From: an uncultured Bacteroides sp.
GTDB taxonomy: Bacteria > Bacteroidota > Bacteroidia > Bacteroidales > Bacteroidaceae
DNA length: 64,000 nt
Assembly (NCBI GenBank): GCA_949296575.1
Contig: CASFPE010000007.1
Location: 40,807-104,806, forward strand
Direction: 5' to 3'
Shown here in pieces: positions 42,979 to 51,414 of this stretch. The first letter of the stretch is position 1; the number at the start of each line of letters is the position of its first letter. The notes under the pieces are model-generated. The model was not told where the DNA came from, did not search any database, and was given only the letters and a program-made list of their open reading frames with translations. The translations under genes and the position numbers were made by a program.

Positions 42979-44259
42979 ATGGAAAACAAAAAGATATCGC
43001 CTTGGGCATGGGTGCCTTCCGCTTATTTTGCGCAAGGGTTGCCATACGTGGCGGTGATGACCATTTCCGTCATCATGTATAAGCGGTTGGGCTTGTCGAA
43101 CACCGATATTGCGCTTTACACCAGTTGGCTTTACCTTCCTTGGGTCGTCAAGCCTTTTTGGAGCCCGTTTGTGGATTTGCTGCGGACGAAGCGGTGGTGG
43201 ATTGTGGCGATGCAGTTGCTGATTGGTGCCGGGCTGGCGGGCATTGCGTTGGCTATTCCCGCTGACCGTTTCGTGCAACTCACTTTGGCGATGTTCTGGC
43301 TGGTGGCGTTCAGTTCGGCCACGCACGATATTGCGGTGGACGGTTTCTACATGTTGGCCTTGGACAGCCGTGAGCAAGCTTTCTACGTGGGCATCCGCAG
43401 CACTTTCTACCGTTTGGCCACGATTGCCGGGCAGGGATTGCTGGTGGTGCTGGCCGGGGTGCTGGAGCGGCGCACCGGCATGGTGGCGCAAGCTTGGTCG
43501 GCCACGTTCCTCTTGTTGGCTGGCTTTTTTCTTGCCTTGTGCCTTTACCATCGGTTCGTGTTGCCCCGCCCGTCGGCAGACTGCCCGTCGGCAGGAGCGC
43601 TCCATTCTTTTTCGGATGTGTTCAGGGAGTTTGCTGCCGTGTTCGTTTCTTTCTTCCGCAAGAAACAGGCAGGTGTGGCCATCCTTTTCATGTTGTTCTA
43701 CCGTTTCCCGGAGGCGCAGTTGGTGAAGCTCATCAATCCTTTTCTGCTCGACCCGGTGGAAGCGGGCGGCTTAGGGCTGTCTACAGAGCAGGTGGGCTGG
43801 GTGTATGGCACGGTAGGCATTGCCGGGCTGACGATAGGCGGCATCGTTGGCGGCATTTGCGCGGCGCGGGGCGGTTTGCGCAAGTGGCTTTGGCCGATGG
43901 CATGGAGCCTTTCGCTCACTTGCCTGACGTTCGTTTACTTGGCCTACGCGCAGCCGGGCAGTTTGGCGGTGGTCAGCCTTTGCGTGTTTGTGGAGCAGTT
44001 CGGGTACGGTTTCGGCTTTACCGCCTATATGCTTTATTTGATTTATTATTCAGCAGGGCAGCACCAGACGGCGCACTACGCCATCTGCACGGCTTTCATG
44101 GCGTTGGGGATGATGTTGCCCGGCATGGCGGCGGGGTGGTTGCAGGAGTGGATGGGCTACCGCCACTTCTTCGTGTGGGTGATGGCCTGTTGCGCGTTGA
44201 CGATTTTGGTGTGCAAGTGCATAAAAATAGATTCAGCAGATGATGGAAAAGAAGAATGA
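42979..44259 (+). CDS. ampG: AmpG-like muropeptide MFS permease
   Basis: 426 residues, about 12 membrane helices. The N-terminus has YFAQGLPYVAVMTISVIMYKR, with KPFWSPFVDLLRTKRWW in the first cytoplasmic loop and SSATHDIAVDGFYMLALD following, all characteristic of AmpG-type transporters that import GlcNAc-anhydroMurNAc peptides. The ATG at 42979 was used; a TTG at 42970 is possible. It overlaps the kinase gene by 20 nt. Confidence 0.88.
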   Translation: MENKKISPWAWVPSAYFAQGLPYVAVMTISVIMYKRLGLSNTDIALYTSWLYLPWVVKPFWSPFVDLLRTKRWWIVAMQLLIGAGLAGIALAIPADRFVQLTLAMFWLVAFSSATHDIAVDGFYMLALDSREQAFYVGIRSTFYRLATIAGQGLLVVLAGVLERRTGMVAQAWSATFLLLAGFFLALCLYHRFVLPRPSADCPSAGALHSFSDVFREFAAVFVSFFRKKQAGVAILFMLFYRFPEAQLVKLINPFLLDPVEAGGLGLSTEQVGWVYGTVGIAGLTIGGIVGGICAARGGLRKWLWPMAWSLSLTCLTFVYLAYAQPGSLAVVSLCVFVEQFGYGFGFTAYMLYLIYYSAGQHQTAHYAICTAFMALGMMLPGMAAGWLQEWMGYRHFFVWVMACCALTILVCKCIKIDSADDGKEE

Positions 44260-45097
44260 AGCAATCTTGTTGGCCGACAGCGGGTCCACTAAGACGGACT
44301 GGGCATTGTTGGGCGTTGACGGGCGTGCGGCGGAGTTTCAGACGGCAGGTATCAATCCTTTTTACCAGTCGGAGGAGGACATCCGGCTGGTGATGCGGGA
44401 GGTGCTGCCTTTCGTGGATGGCGCATGCCTTGGCAAGGTGTATTTCTACGGTGCTGGCTGCGCTTTCCCGGAGAAGATCCGAATGGTGGAATCGGCCGTA
44501 GCCGGGGTGTTGCAGGTTCCGTGTGAGGTGCATAGCGACTTGTTGGCGGCGGCTCGTGCGTTGTGCGGGCATCGCCCCGGCATCGCCTGCATTTTGGGCA
44601 CGGGTTCCAACTCTTGCTTTTATGACGGGCAAGCGATGGTGGCCAATGTCTCGCCCTTGGGTTTTATCTTAGGCGACGAGGGCAGCGGCGCCGTGTTGGG
44701 CAAATTGCTGGTGGCCGATTGCCTGAAAGGCGTGTTGCCCCCGCTGGTGCAGGAACGTTTCTTCAGGCGTTTCGGCCTGTCGCGGCAGGAGGTGATGGAC
44801 AGGGTATACAAGCAGTCTTTCCCAAATCGTTTCTTGGCAGGCTTGTCGCCGTTCCTGCTGGAGAACATGGGTGAACCCTCCATCCGTGCCATCGTGTTGG
44901 AAAGTTTCCGTTCTTTCTTTCACCGCAACGTCATGCAGTACGACTACCGGCGGCATGCAGTGCATTTCACTGGCTCGGTAGCATGGCATTACCGTGAATG
45001 GTTGGAACAGGTGGCCTGCGAGGAAGGAGTGGAGGTAGGCATCATCCTGCCGCGCCCTATGGAGGGGCTGGAACGATACCACCGGGGGGATATTTGA
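44240..45097 (+). CDS. BadF/BadG/BcrA/BcrD-type sugar kinase (N-acetylglucosamine or MurNAc kinase)
   Basis: 285 residues of the ASKHA fold. Phosphate-1 motif LADSGSTKTDWALLG, phosphate-2/adenosine region ACILGTGSNSCFYDG, and SPLGFILGDEGSGAVLGK, the GDEGS motif seen in GlcNAc and MurNAc kinases. Its place after ampG supports phosphorylation of an amino sugar recovered from muropeptides. Last gene of the six-gene cluster; a repeat array follows. Confidence 0.87.
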   Translation: MMEKKNEAILLADSGSTKTDWALLGVDGRAAEFQTAGINPFYQSEEDIRLVMREVLPFVDGACLGKVYFYGAGCAFPEKIRMVESAVAGVLQVPCEVHSDLLAAARALCGHRPGIACILGTGSNSCFYDGQAMVANVSPLGFILGDEGSGAVLGKLLVADCLKGVLPPLVQERFFRRFGLSRQEVMDRVYKQSFPNRFLAGLSPFLLENMGEPSIRAIVLESFRSFFHRNVMQYDYRRHAVHFTGSVAWHYREWLEQVACEEGVEVGIILPRPMEGLERYHRGDI

Positions 45098-45154
45098 AGG
45101 CTTTCCCCCTTTCCCCTGCAAATAAAGATTCTTTGCTTCAGGAAAAACTTCCGT

Positions 45155-45320
45155 TTGCATGCATGGAAACTTTGGTTTTGCCGTGTGCATTTTTCTGCCG
45201 GCGGCGGCAACTGTACGAACGGCGACGACATTTATGCAAATGCCGACGACGGCTGTGCAAACGACGACGGCGGCAGAATTTTTTGCCCGTGCAAACGGAA
45301 TTTTTTGCCTGCATGATCGG
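45155..45320. repeat. Degenerate tandem repeat array, period about 21 bp
   Basis: Between the kinase gene and the outer-membrane-protein gene (332-bp gap). CGACGAC recurs at 45223 and 45244 and CGACGGC at 45265 (21-bp steps); GTAC/ATGC/GTGC recur at 45213, 45234 and 45255; GAATTTTTTGCC appears at 45276 and 45298. The unit often reads CGACGAC, seven variable bases, TGCAAA. Both strands translate to seven-residue repeats in this stretch. The remainder of the gap holds only the -7 element at 45396. Confidence 0.75.
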
Positions 45321-45395
45321 AAGAATCCAAGCGGGTGGTTGGAAGTTTATGGAAAGAAAAGCTGGTGATGTGAGCCTGCGTCTGAAGTTAATTGT

Positions 45396-45403
45396 TACCT
45401 TTG
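45396..45403 (+). promoter_or_regulatory. Candidate -7 element for the outer-membrane-protein gene
   Basis: TACCTTTG matches TAnnTTTG exactly, 27 nt before the ATG at 45430. There is no clear -33 TTTG at the right distance. Confidence 0.4.
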
Positions 45404-45429
45404 CAGTGGTTGAATCATGATTAAAACAG

Positions 45430-46032
45430 ATGAAGAAGATGAAAAAGAAGGTATTTTTGCTTTGTGCAATGGTTTGCCTGCTGGCGGCAGTGCCGGTGCA
45501 AGCCCAGTTGCGGTGGGGTATCAAGGTGGGTACCAACCTGAACAAGCTGAGCCTTAAATCAGGCTCGGAAAATCTGAAAGTCGACAACATGGCAGGCTTC
45601 TTTGTAGGCCCGATGATGGATTTCACCATTCCGGTCGGGGGATTAGGCGTGGACGGTTCTTTGCTGTACTCGCAGAAAGGAGCGAAGATAAACGGCAAAA
45701 AGAAGCAGCAGTATGCCGTGGAGATTCCAATCAACTTGAAGTATTCCATAGGTTTGGGCGACATGGCAAGCATATTTGCCACGGCAGGCCCCGATTTCCT
45801 TTTCAACCTGAAGAGCGATAAAATTTGGAGCGACGTGAAGCGCAAGAACGCGGAAATAGGCATCAACGTCGGCTTGGGCGTGAAGCTCATCAACCATCTT
45901 CAGATAGCTGCCAATTATAACATCCCGTTGACCAAGTCGGTGGATGAGCGGCTGACCGTGGCGGATGCTGCTGCCGATGTGTGGTCGGGCAAGAACAAAA
46001 CATGGCAGATATCCTTGGCTTACATGTTTTAA
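45430..46032 (+). CDS. Outer-membrane beta-barrel protein (PorT/OMP_b-brl type)
   Basis: 200 residues. Signal peptide about 1-26 (ending PVQAQL), then eight or so amphipathic strands typical of small Bacteroidetes barrels (WGIKVGTNLNKLSLKSG, GLGVDGSLLYSQKGAKI, EIGINVGLGVKLINHLQ), ending in the aromatic terminal strand ISLAYMF that BamA recognises. It stands alone by spacing. Function unknown. Confidence 0.82.
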   Translation: MKKMKKKVFLLCAMVCLLAAVPVQAQLRWGIKVGTNLNKLSLKSGSENLKVDNMAGFFVGPMMDFTIPVGGLGVDGSLLYSQKGAKINGKKKQQYAVEIPINLKYSIGLGDMASIFATAGPDFLFNLKSDKIWSDVKRKNAEIGINVGLGVKLINHLQIAANYNIPLTKSVDERLTVADAAADVWSGKNKTWQISLAYMF

Positions 46033-46101
46033 GGCATTCGCAGGGATACAAGCAGGAGTTTCTTGGTGCAGGGAGCTTCTGCTTTTGTCATGGGTAGAAA
46101 G

Positions 46102-48570
46102 ATGGAAAAGCTTCAAACCTTTGTGGATGTGATTCTCCCGCTATCTGTGGCAGGCAGTTTCACCTACTTGCTGCCGGAAGTGATGGCGGAAGGGGTGTGC
46201 GAGGGCTGCCGTGTGGTGGTGCCTTTTGGCATGCGCCGGTATTACACGGCTATCGTGGCCCGTGTCCATCACACCCGTCCGGAAGGCTACGAACTGAAAG
46301 AAGTGATGGAAGTGCTTGGAGAGCGTCCTTTGCTCCTGCCGGTGCAGTTGCGCTTTTGGGAATGGCTGTCGGATTATTACCTTTGTGCCATGGGCGATGT
46401 CTATAAGGCAGCGTTGCCGTCCGGGCTGAAGCTGGAGAGCGAGACGGTGGTGGTGCGCGATGCGGGCTTCGAAGGCAGCGGCCCGTTGCCGAAGCGCGAG
46501 CAGCAGGTGCTGGACTGCCTTTTGCTGCGCCCGGAGCAGCGGGTGACGGACTTGGCGAAAGCGTGCGGGATGAAGGATGTGTTGCCCGTGGTCCGTGCCT
46601 TGTTGGAGAAGAAAGCCGTGGCCGTGAAGGAAGAACTGAAGGGCGGCTACAAGCCCAAGGTGGAAATGCGCGTTCGCTTGGCGGAGGCTTATAGGGGGGA
46701 GGAAGCGTTGCATCGGGCCTTCGACGCATTGGCACGTGCGCACAAGCAACTGGCCGTGCTGATGAAGTATGTGGAACTGTCCGGCGTGATGGGCAGCGGC
46801 GAGGCGAAGGAAGTGTCGAGGAAGGAGTTGGAAGAAAAGTCGGGGGCATCGTCCGCTATCATCAAGTCATTGGTCGACAGAGGGTTGTTCGAGGCTTATC
46901 CGGCAGAAGTGGGGCGGTTGAGGCCGTTGGGGCAGGCTGTTGCGAAGATGAACCCGCTGAACCGGGCGCAGCAGGAGGCCTTTGATGGCATCTTGGAATG
47001 CTTCCGCACGAAAAACGTCTGCTTGCTGCATGGCGTGACGGCCAGCGGGAAGACTGAAATCTACATCCACCTCATCCAAAAAGCCATTGACGAGGGCAAA
47101 CAGGTGCTTTACTTGCTCCCGGAGATTGCCTTGACCACGCAAATCATGGACCGCCTGCGCCGCATCTTCGGCGACAGGCTGGGCGTGTACCATTCCAAGT
47201 TCCCCGACGCAGAGCGGGTGGAAATCTGGCGCAAGCAGTTGGAAGAAGATTGTTGCCAGGTGATATTGGGCGTGCGGTCGTCTGTGTTCCTCCCGTTCCG
47301 CAATCTGGGGATGGTGATTGTGGACGAGGAGCATGAAGTCACTTACAAGCAGCAGGATCCTGCGCCGCGCTACCATGCGCGGGATGCGGCCATCATGCTG
47401 GCCACGTACTACGGAGCCAAGGTGCTGCTGGGTACGGCCACGCCTTCCATTGAGACTTACCATAATGCGATGGAGGGGAAGTACGGCTATGTCAGCTTGG
47501 CGGAACGTTACCGCGACGTGCTTCTGCCGCAAATCGTTCCGGTGGATGTGAAAGACCTCCGCCGCCGCAAGCAGATGAAGGGGGCGTTTTCTCCTCTCCT
47601 GATCGAGAAGATGCAGGAAGCCCTTGCGGGCGGGGAGCAGGTCATTTTGTTCCAGAACCGGCGGGGGTTCGCTCCGATGGTGGAGTGCCGCACGTGCGGG
47701 TGGGTGCCTCGTTGCAAGAATTGCGACGTGAGCCTCACGTACCATAAAGGGAGCGGGAAGTTGGTGTGCCATTATTGCGGCTATGCGGAGGATGTTCCCC
47801 GGAAATGCCCGGCATGCGAGGGGAGCGAATTGCTGGATAGGGGCTTCGGCACGGAGAAGGTGGAGGATGAGGTGCGGGTGCTTTTCCCGGATGCCGTGGT
47901 GGCGCGGATGGATTTGGACACTACCCGTTCGCGGTATTCCTACGAGCGCATCCTTTCAGGCTTTGCGGAGGGGAAGACGCACATTCTGATAGGCACGCAG
48001 ATGGTGTCGAAGGGTTTGGACTTCGACCGGGTGAGCGTGGTGGGCATCCTGGATGCGGACACGATGCTGAACTACCCGGATTTCCGTTCCTACGAGCGGG
48101 CGTTCCAGTTGATGGCGCAGGTGGCGGGGCGTGCGGGCCGCAAGGGCAGGCAGGGGCTGGTGCTGCTGCAAACCAGGTCGGCAGACCATCCTGCCATCGG
48201 CCAGGTCATCCGCAACGATTACCGGGGGATGTATGAGGCGCAGGTGGCTGAGCGTATGGCCTTCCGTTACCCGCCCTTTTTCCGCTTGGTGTATGTCTAT
48301 TTGAAGCACCGTGACGACTGCTTGTTGGGGCAGATGGCGGAGGAGATGGCGGGGCGGCTGCGCACCGTGTTCGGGGCGCGGGTGCTGGGGCCGGACAAGC
48401 CTCCGGTGGCGCGGGTGCAGACGTTTTATATCCGGAAAATCATGTTGAAGGTGGAGAGGGGGGCTTCCATGCGCCGGGTGAGGGAATGCTTGAGGGAAGT
48501 GCGGCAGGCGGCGCAGGCCGATGGGCGGTTCCGCTCGCTGAACGTGTACTACGACGTGGACCCTGTGTGA
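46102..48570 (+). CDS. priA: Primosomal protein N' (replication restart helicase)
   Basis: 822 residues from ATG 46102 (alternatives at 46090 and 46063). The N-terminal 3'-DNA-binding domain begins FVDVILPLSVAGSFTYLLP. The helicase has Walker A GVTASGKTEIYIHL, DEEH box VIVDEEHEVTYKQQ, and GTATPSIETY. Eight zinc-binding cysteines occur around CRTCGWVPRCKNCDVSLTYH and CHYCGY...CPAC, and QMVSKGLDFDRVSVVGILDA is the late helicase motif. PriA reloads the replisome at stalled forks. Confidence 0.96.
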   Translation: MEKLQTFVDVILPLSVAGSFTYLLPEVMAEGVCEGCRVVVPFGMRRYYTAIVARVHHTRPEGYELKEVMEVLGERPLLLPVQLRFWEWLSDYYLCAMGDVYKAALPSGLKLESETVVVRDAGFEGSGPLPKREQQVLDCLLLRPEQRVTDLAKACGMKDVLPVVRALLEKKAVAVKEELKGGYKPKVEMRVRLAEAYRGEEALHRAFDALARAHKQLAVLMKYVELSGVMGSGEAKEVSRKELEEKSGASSAIIKSLVDRGLFEAYPAEVGRLRPLGQAVAKMNPLNRAQQEAFDGILECFRTKNVCLLHGVTASGKTEIYIHLIQKAIDEGKQVLYLLPEIALTTQIMDRLRRIFGDRLGVYHSKFPDAERVEIWRKQLEEDCCQVILGVRSSVFLPFRNLGMVIVDEEHEVTYKQQDPAPRYHARDAAIMLATYYGAKVLLGTATPSIETYHNAMEGKYGYVSLAERYRDVLLPQIVPVDVKDLRRRKQMKGAFSPLLIEKMQEALAGGEQVILFQNRRGFAPMVECRTCGWVPRCKNCDVSLTYHKGSGKLVCHYCGYAEDVPRKCPACEGSELLDRGFGTEKVEDEVRVLFPDAVVARMDLDTTRSRYSYERILSGFAEGKTHILIGTQMVSKGLDFDRVSVVGILDADTMLNYPDFRSYERAFQLMAQVAGRAGRKGRQGLVLLQTRSADHPAIGQVIRNDYRGMYEAQVAERMAFRYPPFFRLVYVYLKHRDDCLLGQMAEEMAGRLRTVFGARVLGPDKPPVARVQTFYIRKIMLKVERGASMRRVRECLREVRQAAQADGRFRSLNVYYDVDPV

Positions 48571-48601
48571 CGGTTGTGTGTTATAATAATATGTGCAAGG
48601 A

Positions 48602-49147
48602 ATGATGGTTTCAAGAATGGAAGGAAGCACGCCTTCGGGGCGTTGCAGGATACTTTTCGTGTGCCTCGGGAACATATGCCGGTCGCCGGCTGCCGAGGAG
48701 GTGATGCGCGCCCTGTTGCGCGAGGCGCATCTGGACGGGAGGGTCGAGGTGGATTCGGCAGGCATCTCCAGTTACCACCGGGGCGACTTGCCGGATGCCC
48801 GCATGCGGCGGCACGCCGCACGGCGGGGGTATTCGCTGACGCACCGCTCGCGCCCTGTCTGCACGGACGATTTCTTCCGCTTCGATTTGATAATAGGGAT
48901 GGACGATGGCAACATGGACGCGCTGAAGGGCCTTTCCCCATCGTTGGAGACCGACGGCAAGCTGCGCCGCATGTGCGAGTTCTGCGTGGACAAGGCGGCC
49001 GATGCCGTGCCTGACCCTTATTACGGGGGCGCTGCCGGCTTCGAGGACGTGCTCGACATCTTGGAGGACGCATGCCGGGGGCTGCTTGCCCGGATAGAGT
49101 CTGGAATGGACGCTAATTCCGTTGAAAATCGATACGTATCCCGTTAA
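48602..49147 (+). CDS. Low-molecular-weight protein tyrosine phosphatase
   Basis: 181 residues from ATG 48602 (GTG 48593 and ATGs 48605 and 48617 are also in frame). The P-loop VCLGNICRSPAAEE holds the CX5R(S) catalytic site and DPYYGGAAGFEDV supplies the general-acid Asp. Such enzymes dephosphorylate tyrosine kinases of capsule export or phosphoarginine. The final ~12 codons run through a 21-bp repeat array (49110-49195), so the C-terminus (SVENRYVSR) is repeat-encoded and probably an extension beyond the conserved fold. Confidence 0.9.
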   Translation: MMVSRMEGSTPSGRCRILFVCLGNICRSPAAEEVMRALLREAHLDGRVEVDSAGISSYHRGDLPDARMRRHAARRGYSLTHRSRPVCTDDFFRFDLIIGMDDGNMDALKGLSPSLETDGKLRRMCEFCVDKAADAVPDPYYGGAAGFEDVLDILEDACRGLLARIESGMDANSVENRYVSR

Positions 49148-49195
49148 AAAAGATACGTATCCATTTTTGACGACATGCGTGTCCCGTCGGGGCGG
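49110..49195. repeat. 21-bp repeat array spanning the phosphatase stop codon
   Basis: The 10-nt palindrome GATACGTATC occurs at 49131-49140 and again at 49152-49161, exactly 21 bp apart. CCGTT precedes each, and weaker units follow (ATCCATTTTTGACGACATGCG, then GTCCCGTCGGGGCGG). It lies between convergent genes and overlaps the last codons of the phosphatase gene. It could double as a bidirectional terminator. Confidence 0.7.
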
Positions 49196-49219
49196 CAGTA
49201 AAAAAGGTTGAAAAACGCC

Positions 49220-51268
49220 CTATTTCCGGTTCAGTTCCGGGTACTTGATGCGCGTGTGGTACATCGTCTTCAGCTTCTCCTTGAACACGGCCTTCACCGT
49301 GGCGATGTCCTTGAACGTGATGGGACATTCGCGGAAGAAGCCTTCCTCCACCTGCGCGTCGATGATCTTGTCCACCAAGTCGCTGATGGACTCCTCCGTG
49401 TACTGCGACAGGCTGCGCGAGGCCGCCTCCACGGAATCGGCCATCATCAGGATGGCCGTCTCCTTCGTGAAAGGGTTCGGCCCTGGGTAGGTGAACTTCC
49501 TCTCGTCCACCGGCTCCCCCGGGTGCGCGTTCTTGTAGGAGATGTAGAAATACTTCGTCTTCCCCTTCCCGTGGTGCGTGCTGATGAAATCCTTCACCGC
49601 CTTGGGCAGGTTGTGCCTGTCGGCCAGCTTCAGCCCGTCCGCCACGTGGCTGATGACAATCTGCGCGCTTTCCTCGTAGCTCAGTTGCTCGTGCGGGTTG
49701 ACGCTTGACTGGTTTTCAGTAAAGAAAGCCGGGTTCTCCATCTTCCCGATGTCGTGGTACAGCGCCCCCGTGCGCACCAGCTGGCTCTTCGCGCCGACCT
49801 TGTGCGCCGCCTCCGCCGCAAGGTTCGCCACCTGCATGGAGTGCTGGAACGTCCCCGGCGCAATCTCAGACATCTTCCGCAGCAGCTTGTTGTTGACGTT
49901 CGACAGTTCCACGAGCGTCACGTTCGAGGTGAAGCCGAACATCTTCTCCACCGCGAACAGCAGCGGGTAAGTGAACAGCAGCAGTATCCCGTTGATGACG
50001 AAATACACGTACATGCCCAAGTTCAATTTGCTCAAGTCATTCTCATGGATCAGCTCGTAGGCGAAGTACAGTGCCGCGTAGCTCAGCACGATGAGGAAGG
50101 CCGAACGGAACAACTGTGACCGTTGCGACAGTTCCCGCAAACTGTCTAAGGCCACCAATCCTGCCACTGTTTGCAAGAGGATGAACTCATGCGGGTATCT
50201 TAACGTGATGGAGGATATCAGTATTGTGACGACAAGTGCCATGAACGCCGTCCGCGAATCCAGGAAAATGCGGATAATCATCGGCAGCATGGCAAACGGG
50301 ATGATGTACACGTTGAAGAAATTGTGGCTCACCATCAACGCCGTCAGCACCGGGAAGAACACGATGATAGCGAACAGCAGCAGCAGGCTCCCTTTGTGGA
50401 GGTAATATTCTTTCCGGAAAAGTTCCAAGTAGAGCATGAAGCACAGCATCATGATGCCGACGAACAGGATTTGCCCCGCCAGTATGAGCCGCTTCTGCGT
50501 GACCGACTCGCTGCGTTGGATGGATTCCCTTTTCAGCGACTCCAAGATGCGGTACGTCTCAGGGGTGATGATTTCCCCCCGGTCAATGATTTTTTGCCCG
50601 CTCTGCACGATGCCGTTGGCCCAAGAGATGTTCGACAAAAGGTCTGCCCGGGCAATGTCCGACTTCTCCTCGTTGTAGGCAATGTTGGGGATGATGTACT
50701 CGTTGATGTTGTAGGAGCGGAGAGCCTCTTTCAGGTGCATGGAGTCCGCGCAGTGGATGACGCGCTCGTAGGCTTCCTTGATGGTGAATAGCTGGTCGAT
50801 GGGCACCGGCGTCCCGATGTTTTTTTCTATCAGCATGACAGACTTGATGCGGTTCTTCTTCAAATCCTCCTTTTCTTCGTTGGAGATGATGCCTTTGTCG
50901 TATATTTTGCCAATGGTGTTTTTAATGTAGTTGAAGCCTTTTTGCGGCAAGTGCTTGTTCGCGTCTTTCCGGTAATAGCTTTCCAGTCTTTTGAGTTCCT
51001 CCTCCTTGGTTTGCTTGTTGATTTCATAATAAGGCTGGAAGAAAGCCATGATGCTGTCCTGTTCTTTCTTGACAAGGTCTTCATCCTTGTAGATGGGGAA
51101 GTCGAAAGAAGCCTGCAACAAGCCGTATTTCCATGGTTTGTTCACGTCGAACTGGTAGTTGAACTTCCCATCCCTTGGAAGGAAATATACAATGACCGTT
51201 ACCGTACAGATGAATATTAAGACTTTATATAATAAGTCCTTATAGAAATTCTTTCTCTCGTTTTCCAT
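49220..51268 (-). CDS. 7TM-HD family (PgpH-like) phosphodiesterase
   Basis: 682 residues from ATG 51268 (a frame to 51343 adds 25 unlikely residues). One N-terminal membrane helix, an extracellular 7TMR-HDED domain (about 50-260), a seven-helix membrane block (about 275-460) and a cytoplasmic HD domain with HSMQVANLAAEAAHKVG, RTGALYHDIGKMENP (HD pair), SYEESAQIVISHVADG and STHHGKGKTKYFY. PgpH-type proteins degrade cyclic di-AMP. No c-di-AMP cyclase gene is in the window. Confidence 0.9.
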   Translation of the reverse strand: MENERKNFYKDLLYKVLIFICTVTVIVYFLPRDGKFNYQFDVNKPWKYGLLQASFDFPIYKDEDLVKKEQDSIMAFFQPYYEINKQTKEEELKRLESYYRKDANKHLPQKGFNYIKNTIGKIYDKGIISNEEKEDLKKNRIKSVMLIEKNIGTPVPIDQLFTIKEAYERVIHCADSMHLKEALRSYNINEYIIPNIAYNEEKSDIARADLLSNISWANGIVQSGQKIIDRGEIITPETYRILESLKRESIQRSESVTQKRLILAGQILFVGIMMLCFMLYLELFRKEYYLHKGSLLLLFAIIVFFPVLTALMVSHNFFNVYIIPFAMLPMIIRIFLDSRTAFMALVVTILISSITLRYPHEFILLQTVAGLVALDSLRELSQRSQLFRSAFLIVLSYAALYFAYELIHENDLSKLNLGMYVYFVINGILLLFTYPLLFAVEKMFGFTSNVTLVELSNVNNKLLRKMSEIAPGTFQHSMQVANLAAEAAHKVGAKSQLVRTGALYHDIGKMENPAFFTENQSSVNPHEQLSYEESAQIVISHVADGLKLADRHNLPKAVKDFISTHHGKGKTKYFYISYKNAHPGEPVDERKFTYPGPNPFTKETAILMMADSVEAASRSLSQYTEESISDLVDKIIDAQVEEGFFRECPITFKDIATVKAVFKEKLKTMYHTRIKYPELNRK

Positions 51269-51381
51269 ATTTCCAGTGTTTTGACGGGCGAAAAGTACAA
51301 AAAAGAAATGATAACTTTCCTTTTTTAAAAGAAGAAAGTACAATCCTGCCGGATATATGGCATTGTTTGGGAAAAATAACT

Positions 51382-51389
51382 TAATTTTG
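51382..51389 (+). promoter_or_regulatory. Candidate -7 element for gltX
   Basis: TAATTTTG matches TAnnTTTG exactly, 26 nt before the gltX ATG. TTTG at 51366-51369 is only 12 nt upstream, too close for the usual -33 box. Confidence 0.45.
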
Positions 51390-51414
51390 CCCCGTTTAAT
51401 CAGATAATTGCAAA

